DNA from: an uncultured Bacilli bacterium
GTDB taxonomy: Bacteria; Bacillota_I; Bacilli_A; RF39; UBA660
NCBI GenBank assembly: GCA_947594675.1
Contig: CANQEF010000085.1
Span: forward strand, 1 to 5,159
Length of the DNA: 5,159 nucleotides
Reading direction: 5' to 3'
The stretch's first letter is position 1, and each line of letters opens with the position of its first letter. Positions 1 to 5,159 of this stretch are shown here, piece after piece. Below the pieces are notes generated by a model. That model had not been told where the DNA came from. It worked only from the letters and a program-made list of their open reading frames with translations, and made no database searches. A program made the position numbers and the translations under genes.

Positions 1-2
1 CT

Positions 3-746
3 CTTGGTGGGGAGTCAGTAATAGATAATGAGTCTGTTGAAAATTTGTATAATAGATTAAAAGAGTTAAATGAATTTGATACGCTTAATTTAGTTTTAGA
101 AACGAGTGGTGGAAATTTAGCTGCTGGTACAAGATTAATTCATATTATTAGAAAACTATATAAAAATTTTTATGTAACTGTTCTAAATAGAGTGAATAGT
201 ACAGGATCATTATTAGCTTTCTCAAGTGATAAACTTTTTCTAACTCCTAAAACGGTAATTACTCCATTTGAACCTCAAATAGAATTGGATAATGAAAAAA
301 TCTCTGTGAGTGTTATAAGAAATATTTTAGAAAACATAAATCCTAATTTTCTTTATAATAATATAGATTTAATTACATTGGGTAAATATTATGCTAGTAT
401 AAATTATTTTAAAGATTTAGTTAGTAGTATTTTTACTAAGGAACAAGCTAAGCAAATTATTGAATATATGTTAAAAAAGGTAAACTCTCATCAATATCCT
501 ATTACGAATGAGGAATTAAAATATAATGGTGTTAATTATGAATTATTGGATGATGAATTATCTAAATATTATTTTGATGAAGAAAGAAAACTAAAAAGTT
601 TATTTGAAGATTTTAGGGAAGATGATATAGTAGAATCACATTCAACTATAATAAAGGATAGAAATTCATCTTTGGCATACACTAAAACTTATAAAATAGC
701 TGGTGATGGTTACAAGAAAATTTTTCAAGGTTATAAGTCTCTTTAA
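3..746 (+). CDS. SDH-family Clp-fold serine peptidase, 5' end outside the window
   Basis: The frame is open to the left edge, so the true start lies upstream; the first visible TTG (45) is internal. About 247 residues are visible, numbered here from base 3. They match the SDH (serine dehydrogenase proteinase, PF01972) branch of the ClpP/crotonase fold. An SGG oxyanion-type motif sits at residues 35-37 inside LVLETSGGN. The likely nucleophile Ser66 lies in NSTGSLLA, where the family has a small residue-Ser-small-Gly pattern. A TPFEPQ stretch at 87-92 corresponds to the family's Pro-x-x-Pro-Gln turn. A SHQYPIT segment near 162-168 matches the conserved C-terminal H-x-Y-P-I box. Members usually carry an N-terminal membrane helix and are thought to act at the membrane; that part is not visible here. 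The substrate is unknown. The next gene starts 29 bases downstream with no terminator between, so the two are probably co-transcribed. Family assignment is fairly firm; function is not. Confidence 0.8.
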   Translation, partial: LGGESVIDNESVENLYNRLKELNEFDTLNLVLETSGGNLAAGTRLIHIIRKLYKNFYVTVLNRVNSTGSLLAFSSDKLFLTPKTVITPFEPQIELDNEKISVSVIRNILENINPNFLYNNIDLITLGKYYASINYFKDLVSSIFTKEQAKQIIEYMLKKVNSHQYPITNEELKYNGVNYELLDDELSKYYFDEERKLKSLFEDFREDDIVESHSTIIKDRNSSLAYTKTYKIAGDGYKKIFQGYKSL

Positions 747-775
747 AAGAGTTCTTATATAGAAAGGAGGTAAAA

Positions 776-1000
776 ATGAAAATACTTAAGGGTGGAATTA
801 TTAATGCTAGAGTATTAGATATTTTATTTCAAAATGGTTTCAAAGACTCAGTAGATGCTCATTGGGATTCTTATAATGATTCTTTTTATCATGATACTTA
901 CAATGATAGATATGAAGATTATGGCGATAATTCTCACTATCATGATGAGTATCGTGATGCATTTGTTCAAGAAAAGCCATTTACTAAAGTAAAAAAGTAA
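776..1000 (+). CDS. 74-residue Tyr/Asp/His-rich peptide, possible RiPP precursor or metal-binding peptide
   Basis: I do not recognise a named family. The start is well fixed: an AAGGAGG site at 764-770 ends five bases before the ATG. Residues 1-22 look like a compact leader (MKILKGG, then a hydrophobic amphipathic stretch ending NGF). Residues 27-61 are dominated by Tyr, Asp, His and Asn and contain seven Y-x-D triplets: YND33, YHD38, YND42, YED46, YGD49, YHD55 and YRD59, with W30-D31 just before. The tail (62-74) is Lys-rich and lacks the pattern. There is no Cys, no signal peptide and no membrane helix. The leader-plus-repeat layout resembles precursors of ribosomally made modified peptides; regularly spaced aromatic-x-Asp triplets are the type of site that three-residue cyclophane-forming radical SAM enzymes modify. 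No such enzyme is visible here, though genes upstream are unseen. A His/Asp metal-binding role is the main alternative. The peptidase gene just upstream may process it. The gene is followed by a hairpin terminator. Confidence 0.75.
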   Translation: MKILKGGIINARVLDILFQNGFKDSVDAHWDSYNDSFYHDTYNDRYEDYGDNSHYHDEYRDAFVQEKPFTKVKK

Positions 1001-1036
1001 ATTAACTATTTGTAAGTAATGGAATATTTAGCATTA

Positions 1037-1070
1037 AAGGGAGAAAAATCTCCCTTCATTTAGTTTATTA
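1037..1070 (+). terminator. Rho-independent terminator after the peptide gene
   Basis: AAGGAGGA-like pairing is seen as AAGGGAGA (1037-1044) against TCTCCCTT (1049-1056), a perfect 8-base-pair stem with an AAAA loop. It is followed by a T-rich but interrupted tail (CATTTAGTTTATTATT). It lies 36 bases after the peptide stop codon and would end the peptidase-peptide transcript. Confidence 0.7.
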
Positions 1071-1133
1071 TTAAAATTATTGTTAAATAAAGAATTAGAC
1101 AATTAATGGAGATAGTAGACTAAAGAAAGTTAA

Positions 1134-1274
1134 ATAGAAATTTCTAAAAGTAGAAAAGTTATTCTATATCAATATTTTGATTATAATTAGTTTATTGAAT
1201 TAGGCTTGATTGAAGAAATTAAAAAAAATCTTGATAATGATGTATTATTAAAGATATTAAACTTATGGACTTAA
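1134..1274 (+). pseudogene. Possible decayed coding remnant, family not recognised
   Basis: Between the first terminator and the signal peptidase promoter no intact gene exists. One plus-strand frame reads IEISKSRKVILYQYFDYN, meets a TAG at 1188-1190, and continues for 27 residues (starting FIELGLIEEIKKNLDNDVLL and ending NLWT) to a TAA at 1272. The second part has a protein-like alternation of hydrophobic and charged residues typical of helices. There is no ribosome binding site or start codon for either part. I read it as the relic of a gene lost to point mutation and truncation, but AT-rich spacer DNA can mimic this by chance. The rest of 1001-1429 holds two terminators and a promoter candidate. 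Confidence 0.3.
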
Positions 1275-1281
1275 AGAGAAT

Positions 1282-1307
1282 ACAAGTGTAAATTTGCTTG
1301 TTTTTTT
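1282..1307 (+). terminator. Short hairpin followed by a T run
   Basis: ACAAG (1282-1286) pairs with CTTGT (1297-1301), extendable by two G-T wobbles, around a loop of about ten bases. The 3' arm runs directly into seven T's. The stem is short, so termination may be weak. It lies just downstream of the decayed reading frame, which supports that a gene once ended here. Confidence 0.5.
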
Positions 1308-1316
1308 CTTTGACTC

Positions 1317-1345
1317 TATTTTTTTTTATAAAATTATTTTATAAT
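1317..1345 (+). promoter_or_regulatory. Candidate promoter for the signal peptidase gene
   Basis: A perfect TATAAT -10 box lies at 1340-1345. At the 17-base spacing there is only a weak TATTTT -35 (1317-1322). A good TTGACT (1310-1315) is 24 bases away, too far to pair with it. Transcription from here would give a leader of roughly 75-80 bases before the ATG at 1430. Confidence 0.4.
1326..1344. repeat. 19-base AT-only palindrome overlapping the -10 box
   Basis: TTATAAAATTATTTTATAA is a perfect inverted repeat with 9-base arms around a central T (1335), and its right arm covers most of the TATAAT at 1340-1345. The layout resembles operators of Fur/PerR-type dimeric regulators, but arm length differs from the 7-1-7 pattern of those boxes. 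In such AT-rich DNA a chance origin is plausible. Confidence 0.35.
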
Positions 1346-1429
1346 AGTAAGTGAGAATTGTTATTAAAAATAATGAAAGGAATCAATTAGAAATTAATTA
1401 TATTTTTAAAGATTGATTATGAGAATTTT

Positions 1430-1930
1430 ATGAAGGAAAAAGATGGAGTATCAATAAAAGAGATTATTACTTATATTGTTATTATAGTTATTGTTATTTT
1501 GATAAAAACTTATGTAGTTACACCCATATTGGTAAGTGGTAATTCAATGGATGAAACTCTTTTAAATAAGGATGTTTTACTTCTAAATAAGATGGCTTAT
1601 TATTTTAATGATATTAAAAGATTTGATATAGTTATCGTTGATAATGAAACAGATTATATTATAAAAAGAGTAATTGGACTACCAGGAGAAAAAATTGAAT
1701 TTAAAGATAATAAATTATACGTAGATGGTAAATTTGTTAAGGAAAATTTTTATCATGATGAAACTGATGATTTTGAAGAAGTTGTACCTAAGGGAAAATA
1801 TTTTGTTTTAGGTGATAATAGAGATGTTTCTATAGATAGTAGAATGTTGGGGTCTTTTCCTAAGAATAAGATATTGGGAAGAGCACGTCTTATTATTTTT
1901 CCTTTTAATAGATTTGGAAAAGTAAAATAG
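1430..1930 (+). CDS. lepB: Signal peptidase I
   Basis: This is the membrane-anchored serine protease (family S26) that removes signal peptides from exported proteins outside the membrane. The 166 residues fit the small Gram-positive type. A single N-terminal membrane helix spans about residues 12-26, after a short charged cytoplasmic start. The catalytic Ser39 is in VSGNSMDETL and the general base Lys79 in YIIKRVIGLPGE. The box E motif GDNRDVSIDSR is at 128-138 and a final GRA-x-hydrophobic strand near 150-157. All key residues are present, so it should be active. The ATG at 1430 is chosen because it gives the expected anchor; its ribosome binding site is poor (GAG at 1421-1423 only). Stop codons upstream in frame (TAG 1388) and the absence of other standard starts leave no better choice. 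The next gene starts 67 bases later without a clear terminator between, so read-through is possible. Confidence 0.95.
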   Translation: MKEKDGVSIKEIITYIVIIVIVILIKTYVVTPILVSGNSMDETLLNKDVLLLNKMAYYFNDIKRFDIVIVDNETDYIIKRVIGLPGEKIEFKDNKLYVDGKFVKENFYHDETDDFEEVVPKGKYFVLGDNRDVSIDSRMLGSFPKNKILGRARLIIFPFNRFGKVK

Positions 1931-1997
1931 AAAACACATGGTAATAATAAAATTTTTATTGAAACTTATCTTATTAAGGTAATTAAATGGAGGATGT

Positions 1998-2630
1998 ATG
2001 GATAATAAAATATTGAGGGATTTAAATTATGGTATGTACGTAATTGGCTCTAAGAGTGGGGAAAGAAATGTTGGATGTATAGCTAATAGTGTGATGCAGA
2101 TAAGCTCTGATCCGCTTACGGTAGCAATTAGTATTAATCATGATAATTTTACTAATCTGTCTATTAAAGAATATCAGAAATTTTCAGTTTCTGTTTTGAA
2201 TGAAGAGAGTGATTCTAAAATAATTGGTACATTTGGTTTTTCTAGTAGTCGTGATGTTGATAAGTTTAAGGATTTTTCATGTGAAGTAGTAGATGATGTG
2301 CCAATTTTAAAGGATACAAATGGTTATATTACTTGTGAAGTGGTTGGAAGTTTAGAGACGAAGACACATACTATTTTTCTTGGCAAGATTATTTCTTGTT
2401 CTAAAACTATGGATAAAAAGCCTATGACTTATAGATATTATCATGAAGTTTTAAAGGGAAAAAGTCCTAAGAATGCACCTACTTATTTAAATGATTTGGA
2501 AGAGGAAATTAAGGGAAGTCGTTGGAAGTGTTCGGTATGTGGCTATATTTATGAGGGGGATACTTTACCTCTTGATTTTAAGTGTCCTATATGTGGGCAA
2601 TCAAGGGAAGTATTTATAAAGGTTGATTAA
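1998..2630 (+). CDS. hrb: Flavin reductase-rubredoxin fusion (high-molecular-weight rubredoxin)
   Basis: Residues 1 to about 155 form a flavin reductase-like split-barrel domain that binds FMN; typical pieces are LNYGMYVIGS near the start, CIANSVMQISSDPL (27-40) and the SVSVLNEE strand (63-70). Residues 174-210 are a short rubredoxin domain with an iron site made by Cys178, Cys181, Cys196 and Cys199 (CSVCG and CPICG). The loop between the two Cys pairs is only 14 residues, as in the rubredoxin modules of rubrerythrins rather than free rubredoxins. In anaerobes such as Moorella, a protein of this layout (Hrb) passes electrons from NAD(P)H to a diiron flavoprotein that reduces oxygen or nitric oxide; no such partner is visible here. 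The ATG is preceded by GGAGG at 1989-1993, four bases away. The cardiolipin synthase gene starts 21 bases after the stop, suggesting a shared transcript. The protein is soluble, with no signal peptide. Confidence 0.9.
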   Translation: MDNKILRDLNYGMYVIGSKSGERNVGCIANSVMQISSDPLTVAISINHDNFTNLSIKEYQKFSVSVLNEESDSKIIGTFGFSSSRDVDKFKDFSCEVVDDVPILKDTNGYITCEVVGSLETKTHTIFLGKIISCSKTMDKKPMTYRYYHEVLKGKSPKNAPTYLNDLEEEIKGSRWKCSVCGYIYEGDTLPLDFKCPICGQSREVFIKVD

Positions 2631-2651
2631 TTTTTGTTGGGAGTATAATTT

Positions 2652-4154
2652 ATGATAAGAGCAGTCAAAAGAGTATTAATAGTTTTATTGGGGGTAATTT
2701 TACAATTTGGCTTTTCTGTGATGATAAGGTTGTTTTTTTACAAATACTTGGGGATAATTACTACATTTTATAGTGTTATTAGTGTTCTTATAGTACTTGG
2801 GATATTGAAGGATAGTACGCGTCTTTCAAATGATTTACCTTGGATAATTTTAATATTAATTTTTCCTATTTTTGGAACTATTTTGATGATTACTTTGGGA
2901 AGAAGTTATTCTAAAAATAAATTGTTGAAAAGTATTTTTTCTTATCAAAAAAAATATAGTGGATATTTAACTCAGGATGAAAAGATGAGGGAGGAAATAG
3001 AAGATAAGCAGCTTGATAATATTAATTATTTAATTAATAGGACTGATTATTTTGTTAGTACAAATAATGAGATAAAATATTATGATTTTGGACAGAAGTT
3101 TTTTCCAGACTTATTAGAAGAACTTAAAAAAGCTCAGAAGTTTATATTTATGGAGTATTTTATTATTAATGAGGGGTTTATGTGGAATAGTATTTTGGAT
3201 ATTTTAAAGGAGAAGGCCTCTTGCGGAGTAGATGTTAGAATACTTTATGATGATATGGGAAGTGTTGCGATGCTTTCAACTAGTTATCCTAAACAGCTTG
3301 CTCAGTTTGGAATAAAGTGTATTCCTTTTAATAAGTTAAGTCCTTTTAGGGGAATTTTTATGAATAATCGTGATCATAGAAAGATAACTATTATTGATGG
3401 TAAAGTTGCTTTTTCGGGTGGAGTTAATTTGAGTGATGAGTATATAAATATTAATAGTAAGTATGGAGTTTGGAAGGATAATGCTATTAAAATAGTTGGA
3501 GATGCTATTTGGAATTTAACGGTTATGTTTTTAACTTTGTGGAATGCTAATACTAATGAAGATAAGGATATATCTAAATTTAAATATGATTTTGTAACGA
3601 AGAAAAGTAATGGTTATGTTGTTCCTTATGGAGTTACACCACTTCATAAAGATTTAATTGGTGAGGATGTTTATATAAATATTATTAATAGTGCTAAGAA
3701 ATATTTATATATTATGACTCCTTATCTTATAATAGATACGGATATGGTTAATTCATTGTGTAGAGCTGCTAAAAGAGGGGTTGATGTAAGAATAATTGTT
3801 CCGGGTATACCAGATAAAAAAATTGTTTATACTCAAACAACTTCCTTTTTTAAGGTTTTGCACGATAGTGGAGTAAAAATATATAAATTCACAAAAGGAT
3901 TTGTTCATGCTAAAGTTTTTCTATCTGATGATGTTAGGGCAGTTGTTGGTACAATAAATATGGATTATAGAAGTTTATATTTGCATTTTGAAAATGGAAT
4001 TTATATGGAAGGCGTAAGTGAGATAAAGGAAGTTTATAATGATTTTGAAAATACGTTTAAAGAGTGTCGAAAGTTAAAAAATCAGGATGTAAAGGTTGGA
4101 TTTATTAAAGCTATTTGGCAAGCGATTTTAAGATTATTTGCTCCATTATTTTAA
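2652..4154 (+). CDS. cls: Cardiolipin synthase, phospholipase D family
   Basis: This membrane enzyme joins two phosphatidylglycerol molecules into cardiolipin, releasing glycerol. The 500 residues match the usual bacterial length. Hydrophobic helices lie near residues 8-28, 33-52 and 63-82; one more than the two usual in the family may be real or a re-entrant segment. The two phospholipase D active sites follow: HKD1 with His242, Lys244 and Asp249 (DHRKITIIDGK, followed by FSGGVN), and HKD2 with His419, Lys421 and Asp426 (FVHAKVFLSDD, followed by GTINMDYRS). Both are intact. The C-terminus ends in a hydrophobic WQAILRLFAPLF, also common in the family. GGGAG at 2639-2643 sits eight bases before the ATG. 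The gene is followed at once by a strong terminator, so it is the last of its transcript. Its strand is G-rich and C-poor, as is the gene before it. Confidence 0.95.
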   Translation: MIRAVKRVLIVLLGVILQFGFSVMIRLFFYKYLGIITTFYSVISVLIVLGILKDSTRLSNDLPWIILILIFPIFGTILMITLGRSYSKNKLLKSIFSYQKKYSGYLTQDEKMREEIEDKQLDNINYLINRTDYFVSTNNEIKYYDFGQKFFPDLLEELKKAQKFIFMEYFIINEGFMWNSILDILKEKASCGVDVRILYDDMGSVAMLSTSYPKQLAQFGIKCIPFNKLSPFRGIFMNNRDHRKITIIDGKVAFSGGVNLSDEYININSKYGVWKDNAIKIVGDAIWNLTVMFLTLWNANTNEDKDISKFKYDFVTKKSNGYVVPYGVTPLHKDLIGEDVYINIINSAKKYLYIMTPYLIIDTDMVNSLCRAAKRGVDVRIIVPGIPDKKIVYTQTTSFFKVLHDSGVKIYKFTKGFVHAKVFLSDDVRAVVGTINMDYRSLYLHFENGIYMEGVSEIKEVYNDFENTFKECRKLKNQDVKVGFIKAIWQAILRLFAPLF

Positions 4155-4165
4155 GGTGTTAAAAG

Positions 4166-4216
4166 AAAAAGTGCTATATTGTTAGGTGGTGCAGTATAGT
4201 ATTTTTTATTTTTTTT
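4166..4216 (+). terminator. Strong Rho-independent terminator after cls
   Basis: AAAAAGTGCTATATTG (4166-4181) pairs over all 16 positions with CAGTATAGTATTTTTT (4192-4207), including three G-T wobbles, around a 10-base loop. A second T run (4209-4216) follows. The stop of cls is 11 bases upstream. Confidence 0.9.
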
Positions 4217-4243
4217 GAGTGATTAAAAATTGATTTTGTTCGA

Positions 4244-4272
4244 TTGCTTAATGCAAACGTTTGTATTATAAT
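4244..4272 (+). promoter_or_regulatory. Near-consensus housekeeping promoter
   Basis: TTGCTT (4244-4249) and TATAAT (4267-4272) are separated by exactly 17 bases, the best sigma-A type promoter in the window. It lies just after the cls terminator and faces the broken cysteine hydrolase and the phosphatase gene. Transcription would begin near 4279, giving a leader of about 155 bases before the GTG at 4436. Confidence 0.8.
4251..4266. promoter_or_regulatory. cre/LacI-type operator within the promoter spacer
   Basis: ATGCAAACGTTTGTAT is a 16-base near-palindrome; the inner ten bases CAAACGTTTG are perfectly symmetric and only one outer pair (4253/4264) fails. It has the central CG and spacing of LacI-family operators and fits the CcpA cre consensus WTGNAANCGNWNNCAW at every defined position but one (T for the second C). 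It fills the spacer between -35 and -10, where a bound protein would block RNA polymerase. Which regulator binds it cannot be told from this window. Confidence 0.6.
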
Positions 4273-4435
4273 AGATTTTGAAGGAAGAAATATTGATTTA
4301 TAAAATAAGTTATTAACAAGGGCGATTTATTAACAAAATGAATGGTAATAATGATGTTTGGAATAATTATCGAAGATGGAAGAGTTATTTTTTAAGGATA
4401 TGTAGGTATTAAAAGTAAATGAAGGAAGGATAAAT
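4273..4435 (+). other. Leader region without an intact gene, possible gene remnant
   Basis: This stretch follows the promoter and precedes the broken hydrolase. A good ribosome binding site (AAGGAAG, 4281-4287) sits five bases before a TTG (4293), but that frame stops after seven codons (TAA 4314-4316). A later frame reads MVIMMFGIIIEDGRVIF (4342-4392), then TAA, then GYVGIKSK, which is protein-like but not recognisable. It could be the remains of a first operon gene or simply an untranslated leader. I see no riboswitch fold. Confidence 0.35.
4310..4336 (+). repeat. Direct repeat TTATTAACAA, two copies, 17-base period
   Basis: Identical ten-base units at 4310-4319 and 4327-4336 lie in the leader region. 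Each contains TTATTAACA, one base off the DnaA-box pattern TTWTNCACA, but two imperfect copies do not make an origin. The copies are on the same strand and face nearly the same side per turn and a half of helix. Confidence 0.4.
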
Positions 4436-4863
4436 GTGAAAAAATTATTATTAGTAATTGATGTTCAAAAAGAATTTATTAATGAGAATACTATTAGTGT
4501 CTTAGATTGTATAAAAGTTTAGTTAATTCAGAAAAATATGATTTATAGAAAATTGAATTATATGGGTTGTATGTCGATGCAGCAGCAAGAAATAGTAATA
4601 GATACTAAAAATTATAAAGTATTTGATAAAAAGGTATATACTGCTGTAAATGATGAGTTGAAACAGTTTATAGCTGATAATAATATTGATGAAATTTATT
4701 TATGTGGATTTGATGCAGATGCTTGTGTTCAGAAAACAGCTTTTTGCAAAATTATGAAGTGTACGTATTGAAAGATTATTGTATGAGTTATAAGAGTAAA
4801 GAAACTAATGATTTTTATATTGACAATATGAAAAGATTAATTGGAAATAGTAAAGTAATTTAA
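4436..4863 (+). pseudogene. Broken cysteine hydrolase (isochorismatase/nicotinamidase fold)
   Basis: Fragments of one protein run through changing frames. The first starts at GTG 4436, with GAAGGAAGGA just upstream, and reads MKKLLLVIDVQKEFINENT, holding the catalytic Asp9 and typical of the family; it stops at TAG 4520. Its continuation SLVNSEKYDL is in another frame (4516-4545), as expected from loss of one base in the A run at 4513-4516. A gap then follows where some 12-20 residues of the family are missing, and the frame returns from about 4544 (YRKLNYMGCMS) to 4750. That part includes the catalytic Lys region (DKKVYTA) and the catalytic Cys in CGFDADACV. A further small deletion near 4743-4752 shifts to YEVYVLKDYCMS and on to TAA 4861. 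Members split isochorismate, nicotinamide or related amides; the specificity of this one is unknown. With at least three lesions it cannot make an active enzyme. The open stretch at 4538-4771 is only its middle part and is not a separate gene. Confidence 0.88.
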
Positions 4864-4888
4864 ATAAAAAGAAATATCTATCGAGATT

Positions 4889-4894
4889 AAGGAG
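4889..4894 (+). promoter_or_regulatory. Ribosome binding site placed far from the phosphatase start
   Basis: AAGGAG ends 12 bases before ATG 4907 but only five before ATG 4900, which opens an out-of-frame 18-codon reading frame ending at TAA 4954-4956. The phosphatase frame has a TGA at 4901-4903, so 4907 is the earliest start it can use. Confidence 0.55.
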
Positions 4895-4906
4895 TGAAGA
4901 TGAAGT

Positions 4907-5159
4907 ATGGAGGAATATTTAGAATTTGCAAAAGATATTGCATATCAAGCTGGTAAAATAATGATTAAGTACTTTAAGCAAGATAATGGTGCTAATTATA
5001 AAAAAGATAGAACAATCGTAACTAGTGCTGATACAGAAATCAATTCCTATTTAATTAAAAGAGTCAAAGAAAAATACCCTAGTCATAGCGTAGATGGTGA
5101 AGAAGAGCAATTTGGTATTAGTAATTTTGTATGGGTATGTGATCCTGTAGATGGGACTG
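4907..5159 (+). CDS. Inositol monophosphatase family protein, 3' end outside the window
   Basis: The first 84 residues of a magnesium-dependent sugar-phosphate phosphatase are visible; complete members have about 250-270. Seen in order are an N-terminal helix (EFAKDIAYQAGKIMIKYF), the conserved V-T-x-A-D at 38-42 with Glu44, the metal-binding G-E-E at 64-66 within DGEEEQFG, and the metal-binding DPVDGT at 79-84, where the window ends. These are the hallmark residues of the family, which includes inositol-1-phosphatase, histidinol phosphatase and 3'-phosphoadenosine phosphatase (CysQ); the specificity cannot be told from this part. It lies 43 bases after the broken hydrolase and has no promoter of its own that I can see, so it may depend on the promoter at 4244. 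Its codons include more C (ATC, TAC, TCC, GTC) than the cls gene, which could mean a different history. Confidence 0.92.
   Translation, partial: MEEYLEFAKDIAYQAGKIMIKYFKQDNGANYKKDRTIVTSADTEINSYLIKRVKEKYPSHSVDGEEEQFGISNFVWVCDPVDGT

Noticed and set aside
1351..1416. GTG-started 21-codon frame and a five-codon ATG frame (1373-1390) upstream of the signal peptidase
   Set aside because: Neither has a ribosome binding site and the products look like translated AT-rich leader; short frames are expected here by chance.
1419..1433. Four-codon ATG frame overlapping the signal peptidase ATG as ATGA, as in translational coupling
   Set aside because: No Shine-Dalgarno site supports its translation, so coupling cannot be argued from sequence.
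1959..1985. TTGAAA with TAATTA as a promoter for the rubredoxin fusion
   Set aside because: The spacing is only 15 bases and the -10 match is poor; read-through from lepB is as likely.
4310..4336. Repeats resembling DnaA boxes, hinting at a replication origin
   Set aside because: Only two copies, each with a mismatch, and no dnaA, dnaN or further boxes nearby.
4538..4771. Open frame of 77 codons that could be taken as a small separate protein
   Set aside because: It begins inside the cysteine hydrolase relic, has no ribosome binding site, and carries that family's middle part; it is a piece of the pseudogene.
4436..4863. Programmed ribosomal frameshifting in the hydrolase
   Set aside because: Besides the frame changes, blocks of the expected protein are missing and stops occur in more than one frame, which fits decay rather than recoding.
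1..5159. CRISPR array, insertion sequence, tRNA or rRNA gene
   Set aside because: I saw no regularly spaced identical repeats, no transposase motifs or terminal inverted repeats, and no cloverleaf or rRNA-like conserved stretches.

Overview
The window is very AT-rich, and every convincing gene lies on the plus strand. Stops are mostly TAA/TAG, Trp is TGG, and Shine-Dalgarno sites are of the AAGGAGG type. This suggests a low-GC Bacillota or Mycoplasmatota-like bacterium. A flavin reductase-rubredoxin fusion hints at an anaerobic lifestyle. The taxonomic placement is inference.

Left part (1-1060): the 3' end of a membrane-type serine peptidase of the SDH (Clp/crotonase fold) family is followed 29 bases later by a 74-residue peptide gene with a very strong ribosome binding site, then a terminator hairpin. 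The peptide has a plain 22-residue N-terminus and then a Tyr/Asp/His-rich segment with seven Tyr-x-Asp triplets. It resembles a modified-peptide (RiPP) precursor or a metal-binding peptide, and it is the most interesting item here.

Middle (1061-4216): a 370-base stretch without an intact gene holds a possible decayed reading frame, a second terminator and a candidate promoter with a 19-base palindrome over its -10 box. Three housekeeping-type genes follow: a minimal signal peptidase I, a flavin reductase-rubredoxin fusion (high-molecular-weight rubredoxin) and a two-HKD cardiolipin synthase. The last two are 21 bases apart and probably co-transcribed. A strong terminator closes the block.

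Right part (4217-5159): a near-consensus promoter has a cre/LacI-type operator placed exactly in its spacer. It drives a 160-base leader and then a cysteine hydrolase (isochorismatase fold) gene broken by at least three lesions. The window ends inside an inositol monophosphatase family gene, cut after its DPxDGT motif. A regulated promoter thus survives upstream of a dead gene and may now serve mainly the phosphatase.
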